DNA of 64,000 nucleotides from Clavulina sp. PMI_390 (GCA_015039315.1 WIDE01000095.1:1-64000); one strand, 5' to 3'. Positions 34,001-47,261 are shown, counted from the stretch's first letter. The notes: generated from the letters alone by a model not told the origin. Translations and numbers: made by a program.

Positions 34001-36175
34001 CCCCAAGAAACGCATCGATGATATGTGGGAGGGATTATTGCTCAACCAATGTAAGACGAACAATATTGAATCTTCATCGCATTAACTCATGAAACTCCCA
34101 GTCCACGATGTGCTGCCCGGCTCTGCTATTGAACTGGTGAGAACCATTCCACAATGAGCAATACTACCAATCAAAGCCTCGTGCTAACATCTCGTTCCTT
34201 CGAATATATAGGCTTATAACGACGCCGAAAAGATATACAATGACATTGCTGTCGAGGCAAAGGCCCTGATTGAGGAGGCCTTGCAGGTCCTCTCACCTAG
34301 CACTTATGCTTTGCCCTTGGACACGAGCGCAATGGACGCCTTACAGCTGCATCATGCACGCGGTATATCTTCGGCTCGTGTGGTTACCCTCAATACTGTA
34401 CATGCCGCGCGCCGCGAAGTCGTCCCAGTCTCTCTCGACTCACTCCTGAATGCTCGTTCTGCTCCCAACTCTGGCGCACTCCTTGCTCGCCTGAAACAAA
34501 ACTTCGTGCAAGTCTCAGCGGATGGACGGACTGGATTCGTTCTCGCAGACCACTCAGAGTCCTCGGGTGGCGCTGGCTTTGCCCCTGCATCAAGCATGTT
34601 CGCTGCTTCAGGGGGTGCCTACGCTCGCAAAACAAGTGCCGGCTCTGATGAGTTTGTTATCGGCAACTCTACCCTAAAAATGACGATCAGAGGTGGGAGG
34701 ATCGTCAGCCTTTGGGACGTGCCTTTGGGAAGAGAGCTCATACCTCAAGGACGAAGTGGAGGTTTGATGATGTTCAGGGACCGGTGAGCATTATTTACTA
34801 CTGAAATACGACTACACTAAGCGACTTTCTGTTTCCTCTCCCTCGTAACAGACCAATCTATTGGGATGTGAGTCACTATATTCAGAGTATCTCTGATGTA
34901 TTACTGAAATTTGCATTGTTGATAGGCTTGGGATACCGAAGTACGGTGACCCAGCAAAATCCTTGATCACATTGAGCTTACGTCCGCGTCTTTTAGGTAT
35001 ATGACGTCAAGTCAGGGAAGCCTTTGACATTCGAGTCCATGAGAGTAGCCGAGACTGGACCTGCTTATGCGTGAGTACAGCCACTTTCTGCGCGTCAGGC
35101 CCTCCGCTCACATATACGCCTCAAGATCGCTCGAATCGACCCTCGCCTATGACCGATCTACAATCAAAGTTCTCATCTCCATCACGTCTCTCGCCGCGAC
35201 TCTCGCCGAGGACTCCCGCCCCATAATACGCTTCGACGCCGAATTAGATTGGCGCCAGCGACATGAGTTCCTGAAGTTCGAGGTACCTCTGAACATTCAC
35301 GCTCAGGAAGCAATATTCGATGCGGCTTTCGGGAATGTGAAGAGGCCTACTCATCGCAATTCAAGCGTGGAGTTGGCGAAGTTTGAAGTTTGTGGACATA
35401 AAGTATGTACCGCTGAACTGCTCCACTGCGTTGCTTTACTGATACCTAGGGATAATAGTATGCAGATCTGTCGGAGTATGGATACGGTGTCGCCATCCTC
35501 TCGTCATCCAAGTATGGCTTCAATGCGGAAGGAGACGTTTTACGCATCTCGCTGTTGCGCTCCGCAACCGCTCCAGATGCACATCAGGACCAAGGCTACA
35601 ATTCATTCTCGTGGGCGCTGTTCCCACACGCGTCACACTTCACCTCATCAGAAGTACCGTTGGCTGGTCACTTCTTCAACTCTCCTGTTCGGACTCAGTA
35701 CACCCTTCAAGGCGGCGAAAGAGCGTTGCCTCGTGTGCAAGACCCTCTAAGAATGATGGGGGACAGCTCGCTGTTTGCAATAGAAGGGGCAAAGAATGTC
35801 ATTCTTGAGACAGTTAAGAGGAGCGATGACGAAGAATTCGGACAAAATACCATCAAGAAGGGCGAAAAATGTGTCATTTTACGACTCTACGAGGCTTATG
35901 GTGGACACGCGCGGGCCAAGTTACGAATGTGAGTGCCGTGACTTGTAGATTCCCTACGACTGAAAAACTCCTTACAAATTTACCTGCTTATCCTTAGCTC
36001 ATCACGGCTCCGCGTCACGAAAGCTACGCTCACTAACCTTCTCGAGGATGAAAAAGAAGTCTTACAATTGCAGGCTTCTCCTTCTGCCACTAGCGCCAAT
36101 ATTGATACCATGGTCGACCTGAGCTTCCGGGGCTTCCAAGTTCAGACCGTAAAATTATGCCTGGATGTAGCATGA
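31010..36175 (+). CDS. ams1: GH38 alpha-mannosidase, vacuolar/cytosolic Ams1 type (about 1222 aa)
   Basis: Twenty-six exons join to 3669 nt, a multiple of three. The glycosidase core has [15 protein letters not shown] (metal-binding His and Asp), [11 protein letters not shown] (Asp nucleophile in the family) and [15 protein letters not shown]. Downstream are [16 protein letters not shown], a long beta-rich half with [14 protein letters not shown] and [14 protein letters not shown], and the end [16 protein letters not shown]. There is no signal peptide, as expected for Ams1, which reaches the vacuole directly from the cytosol and trims free oligomannose (family knowledge). Exons include 31010-31433, 31498-31499 (2 nt), 31561-31627, 31689-31747, 31812-31973, 32039-32056, 34212-34783, 35459-35928 and 35998-36175. 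It has an unusual number of tiny exons (15-29 nt). The first ATG is chosen as start. It diverges from U14 across about 0.58 kb. Confidence 0.92.
31498..31499 (+). other. Putative 2-nt microexon of the alpha-mannosidase
   Basis: Exon 1 ends FGPS plus one T, followed by GTGAGT. The next clear exon begins at 31561 in frame THNWW-like (TNHWWKV). Two bases are missing to keep frame. They are found as GG between CCATAG and GTGAGC, and T+GG makes a tryptophan codon, giving GPSWTNHWW. Extending the later exon upstream in the required frame hits TAG. Confidence 0.65.
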
Positions 36176-38659
36176 GTACCTGATACGACAAGCTACAAGC
36201 TGATGTACCTATCACGAGTTCCGCTGGGGAAGCTGTACATTAGAATGCATCTATTCTGTTTTTGAAGGCAGTGCCTGATAGCGGCGTGTTCAGGAGCTCC
36301 ATCTTCTACTCCTTGTTCCCCAATGTATTAGAGCAAACGAAGCTCATATATCTGAGCAGTGAGGAAAGCTCCAGCGCTTACAGAGTCCCTCCTGTTCCCG
36401 GATATAACAAACCTCCCGTTGCACCTGTTTTGAAACCGGCTTTGTTTTGCAAGTTGGATTGGTTTGAATCAGGGCGTGAGGGAAACATGTCACAAGGATC
36501 AAAGGATCCCATGAACTATGAAAGCATACGCAATCGTACAGCGCAGTGAGGCGATTATCTCCTTGCATGCATCAGGCGACTCGAATACAAGAGTTAGTTC
36601 TCAGGGCTCGCAATATGAAATATTGGTGTGCTGGTAGTGTTGCACCTTGCAGGCCCTCATTGAATATGTATGAATAAGCATCGCCTTTGAAGTAGAAAAA
36701 GGCGCCCATGGAGATGCTCATGTTGGATGCGCATTCAGCCGTCCATGAAGTGAGTGGATCTCAAGTTCCGGAATGCATATATCGATCTGCCAAACACAGA
36801 TGGGATTTGCGATTTCCACAGCCAAGACTAACATCAACTCGACTCTACCGAGTCTTTGGAACAATTTATGAGACGGAGTCTTCGCTCGTTGTTTAGGAAC
36901 AAAATGACTTGCTTCTCGGCTCTAGTGGACACTGATGCACTGGCAGCGTTCGGGATTGTAGGAGGAGAGGTCATAGAAGTCACGCAGAGCCTAGACACAT
37001 TAAAGCCATACTACGGGACGATGAGAAGGATCTTGAAAATTTGGATATCATTGTATTGCTATCAAGGGGCTGAATTAGCGGCCCACCTCCTCAAGGACGA
37101 CAAGGGGAAGATCGAGCTGAACAACTTACTCGGGACAAATAAGGGATGCATGCGCCTGGTGCGGTTCATCCGCGCCTCGCGAGCATTCGAGAAGACCACG
37201 CCGCCCACATAGAACAACTCCTCCGTATGCCCATCCATGCCCCCAAGTCTCGCTGCCTACAGCGGTACTCATCTCCACGACATCACCACCAATCGGTGCC
37301 GCAAAACCGCATAGAACCACCCAGTAGAGGTTAGGATACAGACCATGTAATTATAATGTAGTATAGCCCCCGCCCTAGGCGCCTTTCGGGCAGCCCGACG
37401 CGGTAAAGCCGATTCTCTCTCTCTCTCTCGCTGAATTAGCGGCGGGGGAGCGGAGTGGGGGCTGGTGGCATAGATCACAATTAGAGAGTGTTGCTACGCC
37501 TAGATATTCAGCTTAGCGCCCAGCGAAGGGGGCGGTGGCTACAAGGATCTTCAATGATCGAATAGGAGAGGTCATCGCTTGGACCTCACGAGTAAGAGAG
37601 CGCGGCGGTCTGTGTGACCTGCTTCGGTCACATCACGATCAAGTGACTGGAACACCCCCCTCCCATCATGTTTCATCCCGAGTAAACCCCATCCCAGACT
37701 ACCACTGAGCTCACAAAATTATACGGCTGAATCTCTCGGCGGCGTTTTCTACACGGATCTGTTGCAGATTCTTGGCAAAATCCTTGCCCCACACCCCGTC
37801 ATGCTCACTCAACTCAACCGAATCGTCTACAACACCACGATCCACCTTTTCGGGGTTCCCCTTTGTCCCTAAACGATCTGTAACTATTTTATGATCGTAA
37901 ATTGGCCTTTTATCTATCATTCCAATACATTCAACGGTTCTCAGCTGTCTACCCATCCGCAGCTTGGACACCTCGAAACAGAGAGCAAAACTTATCGAAT
38001 CGATAGCATTAATCTCATATCAATAGTTCTTCGAATCATTCTCTACCCTGCGGTCCCAATAATATTCTACGTATCGCCTCCAGTGACGACTTAGGAACCA
38101 CAATATTGAGTGCAGCTGGAAGGCATAGCGGACTAAGCAGAACCCTCCATCCGTCTGCCGCTCTACGGCTGGGAAGGTATGTTCCTGAAGCATCTGTCAA
38201 ATCCCCATACTAAAACCAAATCTCAGCAGCTTAGCCCTCAATGTTGGCTATACATACCACGCTCCCTTCCACCACTTTGAGCGATATTAAGTGTCTTCCG
38301 TCAAGCTCCATGTTATAATTAGCGCCAATGATGACATGGAAGGGTTTATAGGAGGAATCTGAATGAAATGCTGCTAACTAGAATCGCAGCATGGAGGGAG
38401 CGTATATTCAGGGGTCCTGAGACGAGATGATGACAGGCGGAGCCTCATAGTGGTGCGGAATTTTGTAATTGGTGGTCGATTTGTGCATGTTTCGGGTCCT
38501 GAGATAGGGTCACTACACATGGCTTTGAAATATTCGACATGACGGACCCTCAGTCACGCCCATGGTGATGTTATATAACGTATATTTTCCTTTCTTTCCA
38601 AAATTTCCCCAGTAACCCCCAAAATCCCTCCCTCCTTGTTATTATCCATTCCTTAGCCC
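36176..38659. other. Long stretch without a supported gene
   Basis: Short frames on both strands (for example 36262-36549, 36856-37212, 37711-37971) have no motifs I recognise and no convincing exon partners. A (TC)n run lies at 37413-37429. The 13-mer CTGAATTAGCGGC occurs near 37070 and again near 37431. It may include decayed mobile DNA, but I cannot show that. Confidence 0.4.
37413..37429. repeat. (TC)n microsatellite
   Basis: Eight or so TC dinucleotides in gene-free DNA. Confidence 0.75.
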
Positions 38660-40871
38660 ATGTCGACGATGCCCCCGCCTCATTCCCCGCCCCAACCAGT
38701 GGGCGAGCTCCGTGCTCCCCCTCCACCTCAAGGGATGCGTCCTGCCCTCTCCACTACCACCTCATCCATCACTCTGTCCCCTTCAGTTGACGAGAGCGTG
38801 GGGGAAACCTGCTCTTCGCTGTCGATGGGGGGGATGGCCAGTGGTGAGATTGGGATGTCCAGCGTTGTGGAGAAGGGTCGTCTCCCTTGGGATGGCTACC
38901 TGGATGACCAGCTCCCAGAAAAGGCGCAGGGACGTTGGATCCGTAATCTACGCCACCAGGTCTTCAGCCTGTACCGTCGCTTCTTTGGCGTAATCTTCCT
39001 TACCAACGCACTCGTCCTCATTATTTATTCCGTCAACGGCCATCTCACCACAAGCCTCATCGGTCAGATTACGGCCAGTAACCTGATGGTTTCTATCCTT
39101 TTCCGCCAAGACCACATTATCAACACTCTTTTTGGTGTATTCTGTCGTGTTCCTGTCAGGTTAGTCCACCATCATTTCCTACTCGCCACCGACTCCAACA
39201 ATGTTCCTGACAAAGAAAAATCCCATCCCCCTAGTTGGCCCCTTTGGATCCGTTCTACGTGTGCAGAGATTTACCACGTCGGTGGAAGTGAGTCCACGTC
39301 TAAATTTCTAGTTCTTCCATTCGTAGTGACCTAGAGCCCCAAATGCCCCTTCCAGTCCATTCGGGATGCTCGTTTAGCGCCACGATTTGGTTCATTTATT
39401 TTTCTGTGAAGATAACTCTCGACTTCGCTGATGGAATGGTAAGCCCGTTCAATTTTTCACGCGTTTTTGCGATCCTCAAGATAAAGTGCTCCCCAAAGAT
39501 CTCCCTTGCTACACTTGTGGTCACCCACCTGATTGTCCTCCTCCTCGTGCTGATGGTTCTCTTTGCCTGGCCTAGTCTTCGCGCCAAGAAGCATGACACG
39601 TTCGAGCACACTCATTGAGTAAGGCTCCTTCCACTAGTATCTTCTCCTTACCTTGAGCACTCAAAACCATTTTCCGCTCTCCATTAGTTCGCGGGGTGGC
39701 TCGCCACCGCTTTGTTCTGGACGCAGACTATCCTACTGGCGAATGACACGAAGGCTCCTAATGTCTCGCTCTCCGGTGCTCTCATTGACTCCCCGCCCTT
39801 CTGGATGATCTCCATTGTCACCATCAGCATTATCCTCCCCTGGACTCGCCTTCGTCTCGAGCCCGTTACGTCCGAGGTGTTGTCCTCCCATGCCGTTCGC
39901 CTCTACTTCCAATACGATTGGCCGGTCCCTGGTAGCTTCGCGCGCGTGTCAACCGACCCTCTGAGAGAATGGCATTCATTTGCTACCATCAGACTCCCCG
40001 AAGAAAAAGTGACAGGTGGTTTCAGCATGATCATCAGTCGTGCTGGGGATTGGACCAGCCGCTGTATTGATGAGCCTCCTACCAAGCTGTGGGTTCGAGG
40101 TGTCGTACGTCTAGCATCAAAAATGAGAAACATCGCAGTAATAACCCCTAACACCCTCCCGTGCGTCAGCCAACTTCTGGTGTCATGCGTGTTGTCCCCC
40201 TTTTCCGTCGTGTTGTCGTGGTAAGCACCTCGCATTGGGGCCGTGACAATCAAAGTTTAATGAGCTGATGGATCCTTTGGTAGATCGCGACTGGCTCCGG
40301 TATGGGACCATGCGCGCCTCATGTGTTCGCACAGAAAACACCCATCAAGTCAGTTTATGGCAAAATGCTCTCTCCCGTTCGCATGTTCTCATTAAATCAC
40401 TCCAAATTTATCTCGCTGACTTTCCAGGCTTCTCTGGACTGCACCTAACGTTCGAGAAACTTTTGGGGACAAGTTCGTCGACGCTGTCGTCAAAGCCAGC
40501 CCGGACGCCCTGATTTACGACACCCGGAAACATGGGAAGCCGGACATGGTCAAGCTTATCTGCATGTTCTGTCATCTACCGACTTTTCCTCCGAGCTCAC
40601 CACAGCCCCATTAGATCGTCTCGTCAAGGAATTCGATGCTGAGGCGGTGTGCGCAACTTTTCTTATTCATTGAGCTATCCTCATCACCATCGTCTCATCA
40701 AATTCATCCCTTAGATGCATCATATCCAACCCTACTCTCACCTACAAGGTCGTTTATGGGATGCGCAGTCGTGGAATTCATGCTTACGGGTATGTAATTA
40801 CACCTACTCGAAAATGACTTGACCCTAAGCGCTCCCTTGTCACCGTACTTAGCGCCATCTGGGACTCTTGA
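38660..40871 (+). CDS. TmpA-like membrane flavoreductase-type protein, interrupted by one TGA
   Basis: Eleven exons join to 1551 nt: 38660-39159, 39235-39287, 39356-39438, 39499-39618, 39688-40104, 40170-40220, 40284-40348, 40428-40561, 40615-40648, 40715-40789 and 40853-40871. After a Pro/Ser-rich N-terminus come membrane segments (FFGVIFLTNALVLIIYSV, YHVGGIHSGCSFSATIWF, LVVTHLIVLLLVLMVLFAW, ATALFWTQTILL). Then a soluble part with DWPVPGSFARVSTDPLREWH, GVMRVVPLFRRVVV, IATGSGMGPC (nucleotide-binding loop) and the end AYGAIWDS. This layout matches the fungal TmpA family, related to ferric-reductase-type flavoproteins (family knowledge). The last codon of exon 4 is TGA directly after FEHTH, where the family has THRF; CGA to TGA explains it. 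The intron at 40562-40614 has a GC donor. Confidence 0.75.
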
Positions 40872-43412
40872 AATCAGGGTAGATCGATAACCCATTTGTC
40901 TTGGCAGTGGCTCAAGTCTAAATAAGAATTGATGCCGCGGCGATCTCAACCCGACGTCGATCCTCCGATTGTTCGTCGGATTTTCCAACCAGTCCCTTTC
41001 TCGGCCATTCGGCGCGACGTTTCACTTATCAGGCTCGTTCCACGTGCTCTGTCAGTCTCTCATTATTTCACATCTTACGGACTTCCAGTTCCTCCCCACA
41101 AGTGTTTGAGCGCTTAGGCCCGAAACTCTGTTCAGTCTCCCGCTGCGTCATTCCATTCTACAAATTAGCACTCATTTAGTAGTTAGGTTAATAATTAGAA
41201 AGAATATCATTGGTTTTCTTGGTTAAATTTGATCCTCTCTGAGATAAATGAAGTTGGGAGAGCTTTATAGCTAGTTCGAGCTTGCCATAATAGATTGTCA
41301 CCAATGCGAGTATAACGAAAACATTTGTAACGCAAAGTGATAGTGGGGCTCATCGACCTTTTGATCTGCATAGGGCAGCAATTTATCTGCCTAGTGAAAC
41401 CTGAGATCTTGGGATAAAGAGGCGTTTGAAGGGCCGAATGTTTACACGTGGCCCCACAGAGTTTGGAAGTATATCAGGGTCACATAACTCCTGAAGAAGC
41501 ACATGTGGCGAATAATAACAATGCTATAGGTCAGTATGATCGGTCCGGCTAGCAGCTATTAGCGGTGGGTCCAGTGATTGGGTGAAGAACTAGAGATATT
41601 TCCCTGAAGCCCACGAGGAAAGTAGTTCCAACTAATGCATCGAGGCAAGCGGTGGGTGTTTAACCTATAGTCGTGCTGACTAGTTGAGTTGATGCGATAA
41701 ATTGAACAGGTAAGATCTAGGGTGTAGAAGATCTTCATGTCATAGCAGCTTTCCTCGAAGGGTCAGGACCTGAAACGAGTAGGATTCGCATATTGGATCT
41801 TTTGTTGATCAGGTCGGAATCAAATGTTGCGCACTGTGAGAACACTCGTATATCCTGAGGGCCGTCGCTGATGCGTTCCTTAAATCGTGCCGGGCAAGCC
41901 GCATTGGCGCACGATTGGCGCAGTTGAGATGGAGCTTGGGCATGAAGCGCCCATTGGTTCGTGGCAGTGATCCGCTACCGCATCCCATTCTCTTGTCATA
42001 GGCGCCAATTGTTCATGCTAGGTCAAAAATGATCTAAATTTGAGGTGAGCTCAAAGACGTGGAGTGTATAGACCCGTATCCCTCATCAGCACATTTTGTT
42101 CCAGCACAAGTTGAGCACTGTAGGAGGAGAAAAATGTAGCAAGGAACGGCTAGATTGCTTTTGGTGCTTCCGTCTTGGGCAACTATGATAGTAAAGGGGT
42201 GCTTCCACTGGGCCGACACGAATCTGCCTCGGAGTCGTGCAGTCGATCGAGCAAGCTGCAAGCAAGCACGAGAACCGCTTCTCAATATCCACACATTCGA
42301 TGCTGAAAACGCTCCAGCCATGCTACCCGATGCATTGTCATGCAGATGAAATCTATTTGAAACAGAGATACCCTCACACTTACAGCAAACACCAAGAGCC
42401 CAAGGATAGGATGGACCCCTTTGATGGACGATGGAACTCCTCGCAGTAACGAGGAATTGGAACGCCGAGTTTCGTTCTAACAGAAAATAGTTCCTAATGT
42501 TACACGATGTATGCCGTGGCCCGTCAGCTATGCAACCCAGCGGCGTTAACCCCCACACACCTGGAATGCGGTAGAGGTTTGATTTAAAGCTATCAGCCAA
42601 GATGACAGCGGTTAATTTTGGGAAGAAATGAAGCGTCGATAGCTGAGCCTGATAATGGGTGGCTACGAGTAGCTATGCAGCATGAGAAGTGGGCGCGAAT
42701 GAAATTTGTTCCTCACAAGTTAGCCACCAATATATTGGGAAGGCTCTATAATATGCGAAGGGATTAGTACGTGTGGGGGGTAGTGCGAATGCTTCTTCAG
42801 ATCCAGGGTGCTATAGAGAGATTCATGGGTTGCATCCCAGACGTGGTCTTCATTGGACGACATCGGCAAGATAGGAAAAAAAATGATGGGTAACGAAGAG
42901 TAGCTTTCAGTTGTGATCGGATAAACCCAGGTCAGCAGCGTAACGCATCCTTCTCGAAAAGGTCCGACATGGGAAGAGACAGTACAGTGGTTCACACCGC
43001 GCAAACATCGTGAGAGCGGCAGATAATCATAGGAACGGTATTGAAAGCAATATAGGAGCAGTTTTCTGGGAGATTCATAGTCTGTGGTCCAGTAGGGTAC
43101 TAGGGAGAGATTATTTTGGTAGTCAGTTGCAGGCTAACTAGTCAAGAGCGTGGCGATCAGATAGGCAAAATGTGCGATCCTCAGGACGACGTAACGGCTA
43201 CCAAGGTTATATCAGTCGCTCGGCTACAACACGCGAGAATGAGAATGTGAATGTGAATTGTGTGATCAATGAGCGTGCTGATGATGGCTATCACAGGCGT
43301 TTGATGTGTACGTTTATTTATATGAGCTGGCATATTTCTCACGCTGCTTCCAGTTCAGAATCTCAAAGGGATCGCTGCGACCCGCGGAATAGCTTCATAA
43401 CCACTTCATGAA
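40872..43412. other. Long stretch without a supported gene
   Basis: About 2.5 kb between the TmpA-like gene and recyclin. A 188-codon frame at 42034-42600 on the minus strand has cysteine/serine-rich low-information sequence and no family resemblance. I see no repeat boundaries or mobile element genes. Confidence 0.4.
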
Positions 43413-46400
43413 ATGGACAAATGGACGACACTTGAACCTGTAAAACTCTATGGCTCCGGTGCAGCTTCATCTTCTACTCCCACCCCAAAACGAAAAGCTC
43501 CACCAAATCCCAATCTCTATGCCCGTTACATCGGTCCACTTCCTGTTGATATCCACATCCTCGTCATCCAATTCCTCCCTATCACATCTCTCCCCGCTTA
43601 CTCCCTGAGCTCACGATCCCTTGCTGGGCTACTGCATGACGAGCGAATATGGAAACGGAAGTGCGACTTCCTGAGACTGCAAGATCCAGTCATTTCTTCC
43701 CTTTTAGCCAGCATAGAGAGTCCTACATCCTCGTCTAATGGGACTGCTGGGAAGAAAGCGCCACCGGTGCTAGAAGTACAGGTCGTTGATGACGATGATT
43801 TTGGCGACTTCGCTTCTGCTCCATTAGCAGCAACTCTTACATCGAATGGATTCAACGATGTCCAGCCCTCCCTTATAGCAACTTCACCCTTCGCAACTTC
43901 CTCTACGGATGCCAAGCCCATTCTTCGTACGCTCTATATCCACGCCCATAGACTGCTGCGCGACCTCACGCGTCGACTCCCCAACACTGCTCCCCATCTA
44001 CTCCTCACTGCTCTCTTCCCTCCCCCAAACACCCCTGGGCTTCTACAACAAGCTCAAACCCTAGCCTTGCTCATGCGATTCCTTTCCCCTTTGATCCAAC
44101 CTATTGCCAAATGGACCGAAGTCCGGTTGCTGCTAGCGAGCGCGATCGACCGATTCCAGGCTGCAGTGCTTGCAACCTTCGAGTCGGCAGATACTCAAGG
44201 GAATGAAGAACTCATGAGTCAGGCTGCTTGGGCCAGTTGGGAAGTTTGGGAGGTTGATGGTGGATCATCCGGCCGGAACACTCTGCTCGGAGCCGAATGG
44301 GAATTGGGAAGGGTGTGGGCAGAAAAGCTTGAAATTTTCTACGAGTCTTCGAACTGGGATCCATCTCGCAACTTCACGTAAGTGTCGTGAATATTGAACC
44401 CTTGCTCCCCAAACCTATCCTGATCCATCCTTAAAGGGATGACGAAGGCCTCACTTTCGAGGCTATGGACGACTTCATAAACCATATTGTGGATGTTCTG
44501 AAAAAGTACGGCGCTCAAGCCGTCCGTGTCTTCCCACGTGAATCTAGAGTCTTGCTTGCGTTTTCAGAGAGGCTAGCAAATGATGTTGTGCGTTCAATCG
44601 CTCTCGGTAGCATTTTCCCCATCGTGACCTACTTTCTTCAGATCGGAGAATACATCACGCCACTTCTCAGCCGCGCGCGTGGTTTGAAGAATGCTGAGCT
44701 GTTCCTCCAAGCATCCGCAGCCTCATTCATCCAGGCATGGAGACTGGTCACATCACTCCTTGAGGTCGGGCAGGTCCCTGCTCCAAGCGCCCCTGGGACG
44801 AAGCCAAGCGCCGTTGGAACAAAACCACCAAAAAGCCCAACTCATCGTAGAAGCATTTCTCTATCCGTCAAGAGATCTAGTGGTATTCCTAGCGACATCA
44901 AGCTCGCGGCTTTGACATATACCCAAGCAGAAGATGTCATGTGAGTACAATCATCTCATTGGGCCGATGCTATGCTACCATACTTCTCGTGGAGCTAATG
45001 GCTCGCGATAGTTTCCGAATGTTTGAACCCAACATGGACGAGTATCTAGATGAGGAAATCGATCATTTGAAGATGGTACTAGAAGGCATTTGCACAGACT
45101 GGGACCAAAAGGTCAGTCGTGACCTGCATATGTGGCCTTCCAATCCTCCAGGACTAACCTGTATATCTCCCTACGTCTCGATCCCTATGCCTGCTCTTGC
45201 TGACCAACGGGGCGCAATATAATAGGCCTCGAACGATCCAGCTTCCCTCGCGGACGCCGAAGCCCACTTCCTCACATCTTCTAACCCCGCGGCCGTCAAG
45301 CGTACAGTGCTCGCCTCTTTCACAGATCTTATGCTTCTGCCCGTCACGATCGTGCCGCGTTCAATTGGCGCTGTCGGTGCGATTGTACAGACTGGCGGGA
45401 CTGCGGCGGTGCAGGGAATCGCAATGCTCAATCCAGGAAGATGGATCGGAGCAGGTGCAGGGGGACCGGGAGGAGAGGGGATGGAAGGATATGCCAACGC
45501 ACGAGAAATCAAGGGTGCGGTAGTTGAAAAAGATACTGTGGTGTTCAACACTGTAGATGAGGAGGATGAAGATGATCTGACAAGTACGTTTGATGTTCGT
45601 CCTATCTTTTCGCATCACTCTCTCCGCGAGTTTATTTCGGTGGTGCTTTTATGTCATAATAATCTGGTTTCTTTTCCTATTTCTCTCCAGTGATTGAGCA
45701 GCCTACTGACACCTCTAGTGTCATCACCCGCTCGTCAGGAGCCCTACGACCAACATCGGTCGCATCATCATCACTTTCACTTCCAACAACCACCTCAACA
45801 CCATCTCGCTCAGGAGCCACGACTCCTCGGCCACCGCCTTCATTCGAGGCTCTCCAACTCCTGCTCTCCATCGATACGGCGCTCTCTCTCATACACGCAG
45901 ACCGTGAGGCGCTTAAGCGTCTGGAAACCTTCGCAGGATATCCTGGGCATTATGGGCATCGTGTGCAGGAGAGCATCGAGGAGGTCTTCATTCTACTTGT
46001 CCAGGTGTTGGGTGCTAAGCACGTTGTAAAGGGCTTCGCAAGGTGCATTTTCGCTCCTGGTATTAGCCTGATGGACTCCCTTCCCTGATAATGTGCATGC
46101 GATGTTATAGGGCGACCGAGCAGATGAAGACGTACGATCCGACTGCCGCCGCTGCTGAGGGCGGTGACTCTGAGCATGTGGCACCCCTCATGCAGTTTTT
46201 CGAGCTGGTTCATATCGGAGACATGATCCAGAGCATGGTGCAGGTGTATTTCGACAAGGAAGTGGTATGTGGACTTCCGTGGCACACCTTCAATTCGGCT
46301 TTTTGTTGATAATTGGACCATTAGGCCCGCCATATTGACCGAACGGATTTCCTGAACGGCGCGGTGAGGGAGAAAAAACTATTCGAGAATGCCTTGGACG

Positions 46401-47261
46401 ACTCCGTCGCGGCAGGCCTGAACGCCGGAACGGAAGTCCTCATGAACCAGGTCAGTATTCTCTATCGACCTACGTCTCCATTCGCTCAATGAGTGAGGGA
46501 TCTCACTTCTCCAGGTCGAGCATATCATCCAGTCGCGAACCCATCCACGCACATATTACCCAGTTGAAGGTACCACGATGGACCTTCAGCCTACACCAGG
46601 GTGTAGTGAGGCTATTGCGTGTCTCCGTACACACTGTGATTTGCTTAAAGGCAGCACGACGAAGGAGGTTTTGGAAGTGTTCCATTCGGAAATTGGAATT
46701 CGGTTACATGGGTTCGTCCGATGTTCACATGATCAAGAGAATCTCACTGATTGTTGACATGATTACTTCCTTCGTTTCGATTCTACCTCTCTGCTACTAT
46801 GCCCTCCCTATTATCCCCTCTCAATATAATCCACCCCGAGTAGTATTATCCAAAAGCATCTCAAACGTCAAATCATCTCTCTCGAAGGCGGCTTCCAAGT
46901 AATAGCGGACCTCAACGCTTATCACTCATTTATCACCTCGTTGCGCGTCCCACAGATCGCGAGCGACTTTGCGAATCTTAAGATGCTCGGGCATGTCTAC
47001 ATCGTGGAAGATGCCAAAGACTTGGCGCAGATCGTGCGGGATGTTACCCGGTATGGTGGTAGCTTCCGCCCAGAGGTGAGTGTTTAAGCACAAGGACTGG
47101 TGTCAGATAACCGTGATGCTGACTGAGGCGATGGATTTTGTTCATGATCATAGGATATTTACGAGTTCATTCAGCGCCGGAGCGATTGGAAGAAGATCGA
47201 AAAGACAGTGGATAAGGCGATGTATAACCTGAGTTTCCGCGAAGACTGTATTATTTGTTAG
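43413..47261 (+). CDS. Recyclin-1-like protein (F-box plus Sec10-like fold), about 1031 aa
   Basis: Ten exons join to 3096 nt: 43413-44377, 44437-44940, 45012-45111, 45226-45583, 45691-46042, 46111-46264, 46325-46450, 46515-46711, 46844-47075 and 47154-47261. Residues about 40-85 form an F-box (LPVDIHILVIQFLPITSLPAYSLSSRSL, given in part). A long helical region follows with ERLANDVVRSIALGSIF, DLMLLPVTIVPRSIGAVGA and HSEIGIRLHG, typical of Rcy1/Sec10-type proteins. The C-terminus is EDCIIC, a CaaX-type box. In yeast Rcy1 works with Skp1 in endosome-to-Golgi recycling (family knowledge). Low-complexity Ser/Thr insert near residue 660-700. The gene is convergent with the GTPase gene. Confidence 0.88.

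Noticed and set aside
36856..37212. 118-codon plus-strand frame
   Set aside because: No recognisable domain; lies in gene-poor DNA with a simple repeat nearby.
37069..37443. Repeated 13-mer CTGAATTAGCGGC as possible terminal repeat of an element
   Set aside because: Only 13 bases match and no element genes or target duplications are visible; may be chance.
37711..37971. 86-codon minus-strand frame with protein-like composition
   Set aside because: Looks plausible (charged, few rare residues) but I recognise no domain and found no flanking exons; could be a decayed fragment.
42034..42600. 188-codon minus-strand frame
   Set aside because: Low-information Cys/Ser-rich sequence with no family resemblance and no splice context.
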